A stretch of DNA of 39,660 bases, taken from Candidatus Cloacimonetes bacterium 4572_55. GTDB taxonomy: Bacteria > 4572-55. The translations under genes were made by a program, and so were the position numbers. The notes under the pieces were generated by a model. It saw nothing but the letters and a program-made list of their open reading frames with translations. It did not search any database and had not been told where the DNA came from. Below are positions 16,485 through 25,448 of this stretch, piece after piece (positions within the stretch are counted from its first letter, which is position 1; the number at the start of each line of letters is the position of its first letter). The stretch covers positions 1 through 39,660 of the forward strand of contig NBMB01000027.1 of assembly GCA_002084765.1 (NCBI GenBank), in the 5' to 3' direction.

Positions 16485-18683
16485 TCAAACGTTCACCGCA
16501 AGAATTTTCTCCAACGGTTCCGTAGGAACATCTGCTGCGGCGATCAGAAGGATATCCCGACGAACCCCTTCCAATATTCCTGGCGCATGATTCATCTGAT
16601 ACGCTGAACGCAGATCCGAGAGAGAAGAATCCGAAGATTTTCCCTGAAAATAAGACAATGCATAGCGAGAAAACGCGGATTGATACGCAGGATGATAACC
16701 CTGTTGACACGCTGACAGTTCAACAGAGCGCTCTAAAAAAGAAAGGCATCGGTCTCGATCCAAAGAAACGAGACTGAGACCGAGATAAAAACAACAACTA
16801 TAATGAGAAGGCGGCTGACCCAGAAGAATTGCTTTTTTATACAGAGCTTGTGCCTTTGTGATCAGGTCTGGGTCTCCCTTGGAAATTGCTTGATGATGGT
16901 AAAGATTTCCGAGGTTTCCAAGCTGATTGCCCTGCCCTTGCTTGTCTTCTATTTTTTGCTGAATAGTCAGGGCTTGCTCATAATAGTCAATGGCTCGTAT
17001 TACATCGCCGATAGAAAAATAGGCGTTACCAAGATTGCCGAGACGAATGCCCTCTCCCCGCTTATCTCCGATCTCACGGGCAATGCTCAACGCTTGCTTA
17101 TAATAGTCAATGGCTTTTTTCATACCGCCCAGATTCGAATAGGTATTACCGAGATTGTCGAGAATCGAACCCACCGCGGATTTGTTTTCGATCTCCCGAG
17201 TAATAGTCAGGGCTTGTTCATAACAGTCAATGGCTTGTTTTACATTGCCGAGAGAAGAATAGGCAATTCCGAGATTTCCGAGATTAATCCCCTCACCTCG
17301 TTTGTCATCAATCTCGCGGGCAATGGTCAGTGCTTGCTTATGATCGTCAATAGCTCTTTTCACATCGCCCAAATTCGAATGGGCAATTCCGAGATTTCCG
17401 AGATGAGTTCCTTCACCACGCTTGTCGCCGATCTCTCTGGAAATGGCCAAAGCTTGCGCATAATAGTTAATTGCTCGATTCGTGTCGCCTAACGAATAAT
17501 AGGCGGCACCGATATTTCCGAGATGAGTTCCTTTACTCCGTGTGTCATCGATTTCACGGGAGATGGTCAACGCTTGTCCATAATAGTCAATTGCCTGCTT
17601 CGCATCGCCCAGCGAATAATAAGCACCGCCGATATTTCCGAGAATCGATCCCACCGCGTGTTTATTTTCGATCTCACAGAAAATAGTCAGTGCTTGCTCA
17701 TAATAACCGATCGCCTGCCTTACATCGCCCAAATTTCGATAGGCAACGCCGATATTTCCGAGCCATACGCCCTGATCCTTTTTCTCACAGGAAAGTTCCA
17801 GTGCCTGCTTGTAATAGTCGATCGACTTCCGAATCCGACCGGTCTGATAATATGTTTGTCCCAAAGCTCCGAGATTTTTCATCTTCAGATTGGGATCGGT
17901 TATCTTGCTGAGTAGCTCCTCGTTGCGGAAAATGAGGAACTGATCCAGCAATTTTCTGGAGCTTTTTGCGTCGGCTATCCAAATATCGCTATATTTTTCA
18001 ATGCCCTTAGCGATCTTATTTTCAAGCTGTTGAAAAAGCTCATTGGTTAGCTCTTGATCGGGACGTTTTTTTTGCAGTTCCACGCGCAACTCTTTCAAGC
18101 TGTCAATGATCAGACTCTTAAAGAGCTGACCGTCTTTTTTGAACTGCTCGCGAAAGAAAAAAATTATTCTGTTCAGGAGTCCCTCCTCTAACCGATCTCG
18201 GAAATCATTTGGCGCGTCTTGCAGGTGGGGGCGGATTCGATCATTAATTTGCTTTTTCGCGTTTGCTTTCAAAATGACCAAGTCTGTTTTGTCTTGCTTT
18301 TCAAGGCAATTTCGGTTTAGCAACAGCAGGGCGTTTGCCTCTTCGTTGTCCAGGGACTCAACATTCTCTTCCGACTTTGCGCCGAATAGGATGCCGTGGG
18401 AGTTTTCCTCTAATCGGTGCAGACAATCGATTGCGACTTGGATGAGAGAATAGCTTTCAGACGGACTTTTTTCTTTGACCAACTGCTCTTGCCATTGGAT
18501 GAAGAGTTCCTTTGCCGCGTCGATAAACGCTTTTTTAAATCCCAGGGCAATGTCGTGGCTGTGTTGGCCTCGTTTGAGGAGGTACCCCTCCAGCATTTCT
18601 CCAAAGGGTTCGGAGCCGATGTTGACCGCTCCCGCCAAAATGATTTTTTCGAAAAGGAATCCGGCGATTTCCATGATAGGCAT
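16485..18683 (-). CDS. TPR-repeat protein with an unassigned helical N-terminal domain
   Basis: This is a 732-residue soluble protein and the only clear - strand gene. Residues 1 to about 265 are helical and charged and match no family I know. Residues about 270-600 hold about eight TPRs with a 40-residue period: LGNLGxAYxxLGD, AIDYYxQALxI, REIxDKRGEG. This is the GPSM/LGN-like or Kinesin-light-chain-like TPR type that binds peptide partners. A further alpha-helical tail includes KAQALYKKAILLG. No NACHT, CHAT, kinase or transmembrane part is present, so it is probably an adaptor. The ATG has an AGGAG seven bases upstream (CTCCT at 18691-18695). The gene converges on the unfoldase gene and diverges from the signalling operon, so it forms a single-gene unit of reversed orientation. 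Confidence 0.85.
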   Translation of the reverse strand: MPIMEIAGFLFEKIILAGAVNIGSEPFGEMLEGYLLKRGQHSHDIALGFKKAFIDAAKELFIQWQEQLVKEKSPSESYSLIQVAIDCLHRLEENSHGILFGAKSEENVESLDNEEANALLLLNRNCLEKQDKTDLVILKANAKKQINDRIRPHLQDAPNDFRDRLEEGLLNRIIFFFREQFKKDGQLFKSLIIDSLKELRVELQKKRPDQELTNELFQQLENKIAKGIEKYSDIWIADAKSSRKLLDQFLIFRNEELLSKITDPNLKMKNLGALGQTYYQTGRIRKSIDYYKQALELSCEKKDQGVWLGNIGVAYRNLGDVRQAIGYYEQALTIFCEIENKHAVGSILGNIGGAYYSLGDAKQAIDYYGQALTISREIDDTRSKGTHLGNIGAAYYSLGDTNRAINYYAQALAISREIGDKRGEGTHLGNLGIAHSNLGDVKRAIDDHKQALTIAREIDDKRGEGINLGNLGIAYSSLGNVKQAIDCYEQALTITREIENKSAVGSILDNLGNTYSNLGGMKKAIDYYKQALSIAREIGDKRGEGIRLGNLGNAYFSIGDVIRAIDYYEQALTIQQKIEDKQGQGNQLGNLGNLYHHQAISKGDPDLITKAQALYKKAILLGQPPSHYSCCFYLGLSLVSLDRDRCLSFLERSVELSACQQGYHPAYQSAFSRYALSYFQGKSSDSSLSDLRSAYQMNHAPGILEGVRRDILLIAAADVPTEPLEKILAVNV

Positions 18684-19054
18684 TGGGGTTCTCCTGTCTT
18701 ATGGAGTTTTGTTCATAACTTTTAACGCTTTTTTTATAGCCGGAGATAAGACATTGCCTGAATAGAGACTGTTCAGCAAATAAACTTTATATAAACAAGA
18801 GTTGAGGCTTTATTTTCAAAAACAATTATGCTATTTTAAAGGAAGAAGTCAATGAGTGGCTAATTTGGAAGTCTGCCGACTTGTCGAAATTGGGGGAGAG
18901 GGAGTGCAAGAAATTGGGCGAGACGCGGCGATTCACTTGCATATTGGGCGATATTTATTATTTTATCGGCACGGTATGGCTGGATAAGCGATGTCCCGTC
19001 TGCTTTGTTCATTTATTGATGACGTTTCCCGGAAAGTATATTGAAGGAGATGTT
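18684..19054. other. Divergent intergenic region, 371 bp
   Basis: AT-rich region between the TPR gene (-) and the propeller-phosphatase gene (+), so it should hold promoters for both. On the + strand TTGAGG followed by TATGCT (about 18803-18833) is a weak candidate with a long spacer, and the palindromic ACTTTATATAAA near 18785 could serve either strand. The frame of the downstream gene stays open back to 18881, but that part lacks a ribosome-binding site and codes for nothing recognisable. No RNA gene or strong terminator is seen. Confidence 0.5.
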
Positions 19055-22000
19055 GTGTCAAAGATTTTTCACTTGTCGATTACTTTTATTTTATGGTGGA
19101 CCGCCTGCCCGCCATTGCTTTGCGCGCCCGATCCTATCGAGTTCAATTTTGACCATCTTACGATCAGCGAGGGGCTCTCCCAAAATTCGATTTATTGCAT
19201 TATTGAGGATCACGAAGGATTTCTCTGGTTCGGATCCGGAGACGGTCTGAATAAGTATGACGGTTATAGTTTTACCCATTATCGGCTCGACCCATACAAT
19301 TCCACCTCCATATCGGACAATAGTATCAGAGCTTTGCATGTCGATAAAAAGGGGCGCTTATGGATCGGGACGCACAATGGAGGGTTGAATCTATTCGACA
19401 AATACACAGAAAAATTTATTGCATACCGGCATGATCCTTATGAAGAGGTCGGATTGTCCAGCAATCGCGTCCGGGAGATCGACGAAGATTCCGCTGGTAA
19501 TTTGTGGATTGCAACCAATAATGGCGTATCGATCTTTGATTGCCAAGAGGATCGCTTTGTTTCTTATGATTTTGGTCATCAGGGCGAGAAAGGCAAAAAC
19601 CTGAACTCTTTATTTATTGATTCCCTGGGCGTTGTTTGGACAGGCGGCGGAAAAGGAAAAATTTATCGCCGCGACTTGATACGTGGGAGTTTCGAATCTT
19701 ATACGATTTCCCCATCGGTTAGGTCGGGCACTCCGACCCCCCACTTGATCACCGCCATACACATGGATCAAGACAATACCTTGTGGGTTGGAACGGACAG
19801 CGGTCTTTACCGCGCTCGCCATACGGATTCTTTGACGTTTGAGCCTTACGATCCGGGTTCCGACAACTCTTGCAGTTTGGGTAGCTCCCATATCAGCATC
19901 GTCGCGGGAGACCGATCCGGAAGGTTGTGGGTGGGAACGCATAGAAACGGATTGCATCTGTATGATAAAGAAAACGATCGATTTATCGTATTTCGCCATG
20001 ACGCTAAAAAATTGTATTCGTTGGGAGACAACTCGATACAATCAATTTATGAATCTTCCTCAGGCATTTTGTGGGTCGGCACAAAAGGAGAAGGCGTCAG
20101 TCGGCATGATCCGAACAAAGTCCACTTCAAGACGTTTCGGAATAATTCCTATGAAGAAAACAGCGTGACTTCTGGATCGATATGGACGTTTTGCGAGGAC
20201 CAGGAGGGCGCAATCTGGGTCGGGACTGAGTATGGGCTGAATCGATTTGACCGAAAGACAGAGTCCTTCACTCGATTTACTCACGATCCAGAAGATTTAC
20301 GCAGCCTGTGCGACAACAGCGTCCGTGCGATTCAGACTGATCGTCTCGGGGTGTTGTGGATCGGCACGGACCACGGCTTGTCTTGTTATGACCCGAGCTC
20401 AGGAAATTTTGCCAGCTATCAGCACGGCTCCTCAGATTCCACGAAACTCAGCAACAACCGGATTCGCTCTCTTATGATTGATCGAGCCGGAATAATTTGG
20501 ATCGGCACATACCATGGACTTAACCTATTCGATCCAGAGTCGAGAAAATGCGTGAAGTGCTATTTTCATGATCCACAAGATTCGACCACAATCAGCAGCG
20601 ATCGTATTTGGGCACTATGTCAGGACAGCAAGAATAGGATATGGGTTGGCACAGCAAACGGCTTAAATCGATTCGATCCGGAAACAGAGACCTTTCAGCG
20701 TTATCAGTATGATCCGCATAACCCCAGTAGCATCCGTAGCAACAGTGTTTACTCAATCTATGACGATATGACCGGCATGCTCTGGGTCGGAACAAATAGC
20801 GGCGGATTAAATTATTTTGATCCTATGACCGGAGATTTTTCTTCTTTTGATGAACGGGATGGTATGCCGAACCCGACAGTCTATGGAATTTTGGAGGACA
20901 ACGACGCTTATCTATGGCTCAGCTCCAATCATGGAATTTCCAAATTTGACCCTACCAGCGAGATTTTTACCAATTTTGACGTCTCGGACGGATTGCAAAG
21001 CAACGAGTTTAACTTCGGGGCTTATTACAAATGCCGAGATGGAAAAATGCTCTTTGGCGGGGTGGACGGCTTTAACATGTTTCATCCCGATGAAATTCAG
21101 TGGAAAAAACAGGGTGCTTCCATCCTATTGACAAAATTTAGCTATCCGGGCGGAACCCTCTATCTGCCGGCAATCACAAATAATCACATTGTTCTCTCCC
21201 ATCAGGAAAACTTTTTCTCCTTTGAGTTTACGTCGCTTGATTGCTCCACCTCCAAGCGGAACCGGTACGCGTATTTTTTGGAGAATTTTGACAAAGAATG
21301 GATACATTGTAGCTATAGGAATTACGGGAACTATACCAATCTCAGCGGGGGAGAGTATATTCTAAAAATCAAAATCGCGAATATATCCGATTTTTCCGCT
21401 TCCAACGAGACCCAGATCAAGGTGATTGTGAAACCCGCGCCGTGGAATACTCTCACAGCGTATATTTTCTATCTGATTACACTTACGGCTTTGGTCAGCG
21501 GATTTATCCGTTTTAGGACAAGAGAATACGACCGTCGGATGACTCGAAAAAAAAAGGCCGAGGAGATGGCGCGCGCCAAGTCGATCCAGCAAGCTATGTT
21601 GCCAAAAAAAATCCCTCAAGTTTCGGAGCTGGATATGGCGGGGTATATGAAAACGGCAAAGGAGATTGGCGGTGACTATTACGATATTATCCTGTCTCCA
21701 GACGAGCGTAAGCTCTATCTCGCAGTCGCGGACGTCTCAGGGAAAGGCACGCCAGCCAGCCTGGTCATGGTCGCAGTGCGAACCATCCTCCGATCCTTGA
21801 CGTCGCAGGCATTAAGCCCCAGAGATATTTTGATCCGTGCAAATCAACTGCTGTATCAGGATCACTCTGATGCGAAACACCCCGGTATGGTCACAATGAT
21901 GTTGATGTGTTGGGACTTGCAGAAAAAAAAGATGGTGTACACCGGCGCGGGACATGAATATATCCTGGTTTATCGAGGCGAGCAGGACGGTCAAAAAATC

Positions 22001-22312
22001 TGCGAAGCCATACCCTCCGGTGGGATGTGGCTCGGTATTGATGATAATATAGACGAACTCATGACTGAAAAACAGCTCCTCTTCGAGCCGAATGATACGA
22101 TTTTGCTTTATACAGACGGCATCACAGAGTCCCACAACCAAAATATGGAAATGTATGGCGTGGAGCGGCTGAAAAATTTCCTGAAACGCCATGGCCACCT
22201 CTCGGCAAAAAAGATTGTGGATCGGCTCCTCCAAAATGTCGAGGAGTTCAGCCGGCAAGCCCTCCAACATGACGATATGACAGTCGTGGTCATAAAAAGA
22301 AAAGGCGAGTAA
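19055..22312 (+). CDS. Membrane sensor phosphatase: two-component-regulator propeller, Y_Y_Y domain, TM helix, SpoIIE/PP2C domain
   Basis: The GTG at 19055 is chosen because AAGGAG lies five bases upstream and it gives a signal peptide (SKIFHLSITFILWWTA) directly before the mature domain; the open frame back to 18881 is probably untranslated. The product has about 1085 residues. Fourteen propeller motifs (LWIGT then GLNxFDxxTxxF) fit two seven-bladed periplasmic propellers. A Y_Y_Y-type domain follows (YFLENFDKEWIHC, then LSGGEYILKIKIAN), then one TM helix (about 802-821). The cytoplasmic SpoIIE-type Ser/Thr phosphatase has intact metal ligands: GGDYYD (872-877), DVSGKG (893-898), YTDG (1019-1022) and HDDMT (1072-1076). 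No histidine kinase, DNA-binding or receiver domain is present, so an external signal would control protein dephosphorylation directly. It is first in an operon with the next two genes. Confidence 0.9.
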   Translation: MSKIFHLSITFILWWTACPPLLCAPDPIEFNFDHLTISEGLSQNSIYCIIEDHEGFLWFGSGDGLNKYDGYSFTHYRLDPYNSTSISDNSIRALHVDKKGRLWIGTHNGGLNLFDKYTEKFIAYRHDPYEEVGLSSNRVREIDEDSAGNLWIATNNGVSIFDCQEDRFVSYDFGHQGEKGKNLNSLFIDSLGVVWTGGGKGKIYRRDLIRGSFESYTISPSVRSGTPTPHLITAIHMDQDNTLWVGTDSGLYRARHTDSLTFEPYDPGSDNSCSLGSSHISIVAGDRSGRLWVGTHRNGLHLYDKENDRFIVFRHDAKKLYSLGDNSIQSIYESSSGILWVGTKGEGVSRHDPNKVHFKTFRNNSYEENSVTSGSIWTFCEDQEGAIWVGTEYGLNRFDRKTESFTRFTHDPEDLRSLCDNSVRAIQTDRLGVLWIGTDHGLSCYDPSSGNFASYQHGSSDSTKLSNNRIRSLMIDRAGIIWIGTYHGLNLFDPESRKCVKCYFHDPQDSTTISSDRIWALCQDSKNRIWVGTANGLNRFDPETETFQRYQYDPHNPSSIRSNSVYSIYDDMTGMLWVGTNSGGLNYFDPMTGDFSSFDERDGMPNPTVYGILEDNDAYLWLSSNHGISKFDPTSEIFTNFDVSDGLQSNEFNFGAYYKCRDGKMLFGGVDGFNMFHPDEIQWKKQGASILLTKFSYPGGTLYLPAITNNHIVLSHQENFFSFEFTSLDCSTSKRNRYAYFLENFDKEWIHCSYRNYGNYTNLSGGEYILKIKIANISDFSASNETQIKVIVKPAPWNTLTAYIFYLITLTALVSGFIRFRTREYDRRMTRKKKAEEMARAKSIQQAMLPKKIPQVSELDMAGYMKTAKEIGGDYYDIILSPDERKLYLAVADVSGKGTPASLVMVAVRTILRSLTSQALSPRDILIRANQLLYQDHSDAKHPGMVTMMLMCWDLQKKKMVYTGAGHEYILVYRGEQDGQKICEAIPSGGMWLGIDDNIDELMTEKQLLFEPNDTILLYTDGITESHNQNMEMYGVERLKNFLKRHGHLSAKKIVDRLLQNVEEFSRQALQHDDMTVVVIKRKGE

Positions 22313-22355
22313 CAAAACCCCCACGTTTACCATGAAGACACTGTAACGAGGAAAC

Positions 22356-24026
22356 ATGAAAGAAAAATCTCTCTCTTTTCAAGAATATTTTGAAAAAGCC
22401 GTGTTCTCTCCCTCTCTTCATATAGAAGAGGCGATTATTCGATTCAAGCGGAATTTAAAGCTGTTATTCCAAATAGATAGCTTTGCCTTTTTGGGACCAG
22501 ATCCGGATGATTGGCAGTCAGAATTTGTTTTTGATTTCGATTCTGATATTTTGGAACAAGGGCTTCCAGTCTGGGCAGAGTCTCTGATCGCACAGGCGGC
22601 GAATGAGAAGCACCCCTGTTATTGTTTTGACGCGGAAAACGGCACGGATACTCCGTGGCGGGAAATTTTTGAAAAAAGCGGGTATCGCACTCTTGTTTTT
22701 TTCCCTGTCCAAACCGTAACAAATTTGGAAGGGAAGCTGAAGAGCCACAGCGCGATTCTGCAGAATGCGATCGTCAATATTAATTTTTATGAAGCGGACC
22801 GGCTATCAGACCAAAAATTGAAAGTTTTGTATTCCATGGTTCATCTTTTTTGCAACCAAATTTTGGCGAATATGTTATTCAGCCTCTCTTCGAACTATGC
22901 GTCCAGCGTCATTGAAAATCTGCCTGTTGATTTTTTTACAATCACCCGTAAGGGCATCCATTTCTCGAACGTTACCTCCCGCACATCCCTGGGATTGGAC
23001 CACATTGATCGGGATAAGACCTATCATCTAAGTGCCTTTTTCCCAGAAGCAGAAAAGACCGGTCTGGACACGGCGATCGACCGGATTTTCAACAGAGAAT
23101 CGGAATTGGAAAATCTGGAATTTTGGTATGAAAAACCGAGCGGCGGTCGGATATTGGTGAATGTCAAGGTTTCCTTTCTGGATTCTATTGAGGAAGGATA
23201 TCAGCTTTTGTTTGGGAAGGCGCAACGCCAGGATGTGGATACTGCGATCATGCTGGTGGAGGATGTGACGCTGCAGCGAGAGCGGCGACGGCTTGCTCAG
23301 GAGATGGAGTTGGCTCACGAGGTGCAGATGGGCTTATTGCCAGGAGAGGCACCACAGGTAGAGGGGCTGGAGATAGCAACTTTGGCTTTGCCAGCAATGC
23401 ACGTCGGCGGAGACTATTTTGATATTATTCGGCAGAAAAACGGCGGAGTGGTTTTTATCATTGCCGACGTGTCCGGGAAGGGAGTTCCAGCGGCTTTTCG
23501 GATGGCGGAACTCAAAGGCGTTTTTCAGACGTTGAGCCGATTACGCCGCTCTCCAAAACGGATTCTGACCGAGGCAAACGAAATTATCTATGAAGAGTGG
23601 GACCCGAAACAATTTGTCAGCTTAGCTTATGCCGTAGTCGATATCAAATGGAATAGCATGGAGTTATGTCGAGCGGGTCATGAGCCGATCCTGCTGATCC
23701 GTGAGGGGCGATTGACGCGTTTGGAGCCATCCGGGATCGCTCTCGGTCTGACCAAGGAGCACCTATTTGAAGCAAAGTTGGACGAGCGCCGCTATCGTCT
23801 TTTCAAGGGCGACAAGTTGGTATTTTATACCGACGGGTTGACCGAGTCCACAAACAGGAGCGACGAACCTTACGGCGAAGAACGGCTTTATGATCTGTTG
23901 GGTGCGATTTCCGACCAGTCGCCCTCGGATATTATCCAACGTATCCGCTCTGATCTGAAGGAGTTTATTGGAGATCGAACCCAATTTGACGATATCACCG
24001 TTATTGTCGTAGAAGTAGGAGACTGA
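22356..24026 (+). CDS. PAS-type sensor SpoIIE/PP2C serine phosphatase (cytoplasmic)
   Basis: This 556-residue protein has no signal peptide or TM helix. Residues 1 to about 180 look like a GAF-type sensory fold, though weakly. Residues about 185-310 resemble a PAS domain (ENLPVDFFTITRKG, then VEDVTLQRERRRLAQEME, typical of the PAS-to-output helix). The C-terminal SpoIIE-type phosphatase carries GGDYFD (351-356), DVSGKG (371-376), YTDGLTES and FDDITVIVVE, so its metal centre is intact. Such enzymes usually dephosphorylate STAS-type anti-anti-sigma proteins in partner-switching systems, but no STAS or anti-sigma kinase gene is in the window. It starts 43 bases after the propeller-phosphatase, with GAGGAAAC before the ATG, and stops one base before the protease start, so all three are probably co-transcribed. 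Confidence 0.9.
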   Translation: MKEKSLSFQEYFEKAVFSPSLHIEEAIIRFKRNLKLLFQIDSFAFLGPDPDDWQSEFVFDFDSDILEQGLPVWAESLIAQAANEKHPCYCFDAENGTDTPWREIFEKSGYRTLVFFPVQTVTNLEGKLKSHSAILQNAIVNINFYEADRLSDQKLKVLYSMVHLFCNQILANMLFSLSSNYASSVIENLPVDFFTITRKGIHFSNVTSRTSLGLDHIDRDKTYHLSAFFPEAEKTGLDTAIDRIFNRESELENLEFWYEKPSGGRILVNVKVSFLDSIEEGYQLLFGKAQRQDVDTAIMLVEDVTLQRERRRLAQEMELAHEVQMGLLPGEAPQVEGLEIATLALPAMHVGGDYFDIIRQKNGGVVFIIADVSGKGVPAAFRMAELKGVFQTLSRLRRSPKRILTEANEIIYEEWDPKQFVSLAYAVVDIKWNSMELCRAGHEPILLIREGRLTRLEPSGIALGLTKEHLFEAKLDERRYRLFKGDKLVFYTDGLTESTNRSDEPYGEERLYDLLGAISDQSPSDIIQRIRSDLKEFIGDRTQFDDITVIVVEVGD

Positions 24027-24027
24027 A

Positions 24028-25119
24028 ATGAGTCGAGATGCTTCTGGTCACAAATATGTCAAAAAGTGCTATCTGATGTGTAATCGAATAATCGCAATTT
24101 TTTTCTTGCTGCTCCTATGCGCGGGTGCCTCCTGTGCCAAAAAGATTTACCAGGTTGCGTATCCGAATTTATATGATCAAAAATATGATTCGGAATTTCC
24201 TTATAAAAGCTGTTCTAAAGAACTGGAAAGCGTCGTCAATGTCATAAAAAAAGTCAATTGCACGGCATTCTACGAAGCCTATGTTTTTGACGAGGCAAGC
24301 CTTCTCACGCTGGAGGACGCGGTGGACGTAAAAAAGCACGCAGTGGACAAGATATTTTATAACAGCTCGGTCGCCGGCACCGCAACCGTGATCTATTACC
24401 AAGACCGATATGTGGGTCTGCTCACCTGCGCGCATATCGTCGATTTCCCTGACACTATGATCACATACATCAAGAAACCCGGGCTGCCGAAAGAGACATA
24501 TCTCCAAAGTATTGCGTTCAAAAAACGTCACTCCTTCTATGTCCACGATCTGAGCCATCAAGGGGAATGCAAGATACTGGCAATGGATCTGGATTTGGAT
24601 GTGGCACTTTTAGGACTGCGAATGTTGTCCGCGGAACCGCATCAAATGCCTGTGCTTGAATATCCCATGGGGCGAGCGAAGGAACTGGAATGGGGGTCTT
24701 TTGTCTATCTTGTCGGCTACCCCCTGGGCTATCAGATGATCACAAAAGGGATTGTAAGTAATCCAAATCGAGATCGAAAAGGGGGATTCCTGATCGATTC
24801 ACTGTTTAACGAAGGATTTAGCGGAGGGATCGTGCTGGCTGTCCGAGACGGCGTGCCAAACTTCGAGCTGGTCGGGATCGCCACCGCTGTATCCGCGGAT
24901 TATCGACCGGTGCTATCGCTTCACCCGGACGATCACGCGGAAAAGTATGATCCTTATGTCCCATATAAAGGAGAGGTTTATGTGAATGTGCAAAAAGAGA
25001 TCAATTATGGCATCACCCATGTGATTTCGATCGAAGAAATTGTGAATTTTATCGAGAAAAATCATAAAAAGATGCGAAATAAAGGCTATGACTTCTCGCA
25101 TCTCTTTTTTGAAAAGTAA
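24028..25119 (+). CDS. Exported trypsin-like serine protease, probable lipoprotein
   Basis: The product has 363 residues. A signal sequence (residues about 13-36, IIAIFFLLLLCAGASC) ends at Cys36, a weak lipobox, so it is either a lipoprotein or a secreted protein. A chymotrypsin-fold protease domain follows, with the expected triad: His136 in LTCAHIVD, Asp191 in LDLDVALLGL and Ser265 in NEGFSGGIVL. FVYLVGYPLG before the serine is typical of HtrA/trypsin-like enzymes. There is no PDZ domain; the roughly 100-residue tail is unassigned. AGGAG six bases before the ATG confirms the start, one base after the phosphatase stop. Placement behind two sensor phosphatases suggests envelope stress or signal processing; that is inference. 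No clear terminator follows. Confidence 0.85.
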   Translation: MSRDASGHKYVKKCYLMCNRIIAIFFLLLLCAGASCAKKIYQVAYPNLYDQKYDSEFPYKSCSKELESVVNVIKKVNCTAFYEAYVFDEASLLTLEDAVDVKKHAVDKIFYNSSVAGTATVIYYQDRYVGLLTCAHIVDFPDTMITYIKKPGLPKETYLQSIAFKKRHSFYVHDLSHQGECKILAMDLDLDVALLGLRMLSAEPHQMPVLEYPMGRAKELEWGSFVYLVGYPLGYQMITKGIVSNPNRDRKGGFLIDSLFNEGFSGGIVLAVRDGVPNFELVGIATAVSADYRPVLSLHPDDHAEKYDPYVPYKGEVYVNVQKEINYGITHVISIEEIVNFIEKNHKKMRNKGYDFSHLFFEK

Positions 25120-25182
25120 AGTAGGCTCAGACGATATAGTTTTTTTTAAAACCCTTAAGGGAGTTCATTGCCACGGGAGTTT

Positions 25183-25215
25183 GATCCGCAGATTACGCAG
25201 ATTATCGCAGATTAA
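25183..25215 (+). repeat. Dispersed intergenic repeat copy: three CGCAGATTA-type units
   Basis: CCGCAGATTA, ACGCAGATTA and TCGCAGATTA follow one another with a period of 10-11 bases. The reverse complement (GCGTAATCTGCGGAT) matches the 38366-38410 copy (GCGTAATCTGTGGAT) at all but one position. Confidence 0.65.
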
Positions 25216-25235
25216 GAACTATGGATTTGTAATTA

Positions 25236-25283
25236 AAGAGTTATATTTATTTTTGCGCATATTTTAACTCTGTTATAACTCTT
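25236..25283. repeat. Perfect 10-bp inverted repeat with a 28-base spacer
   Basis: AAGAGTTATA (25236-25245) is mirrored by TATAACTCTT (25274-25283), and a further TAACTCT lies at 25265-25271, so the word AGAGTTA occurs three times in 48 bases. It lies about 70 bases upstream of the dapB -35 box and could be a regulator-binding cluster or a weak hairpin. Confidence 0.4.
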
Positions 25284-25353
25284 CTCCACGTTTTTGTGGT
25301 AAATTACTCATGCTAAAAAAAATGCGTTTTTTGAAAAATTTTAGATAAATACC

Positions 25354-25382
25354 TTGAAACTATTGGAGAATGACAATATATT
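25354..25382 (+). promoter_or_regulatory. Sigma70-type promoter of the dapBAD operon
   Basis: TTGAAA (25354-25359), a 17-base spacer and TATATT (25377-25382); both boxes match consensus at 5 of 6 positions or close to it. Transcription would begin near 25389, leaving a leader of about 60 bases before the GTG of dapB. Confidence 0.7.
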
Positions 25383-25448
25383 CAGTCTTCCACGAAATTT
25401 GGATAAATTCTGGAAATTCCTATTTATTTTAGACTACGGGGGGAAAAT

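Larger units (their letters stand above)
25120..25448. other. Intergenic region before dapB, 329 bp
   Basis: There is no coding potential. It contains the direct repeat at 25183-25215, the inverted repeat at 25236-25283, a small CCAC/GTGG hairpin near 25286-25299 and the dapB promoter at 25354-25382. No convincing terminator for the upstream operon was found. Confidence 0.6.

Noticed and set aside
18881-19054. N-terminal extension of the propeller-phosphatase frame
   Set aside because: It has no ribosome-binding site, an odd composition, and would bury the signal peptide; the GTG at 19055 has AAGGAG at the right distance.
19055-22312. Hybrid two-component histidine kinase, the usual owner of such propellers
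   Set aside because: No HisKA/HATPase motifs follow the TM helix; the output is clearly a SpoIIE-type phosphatase.
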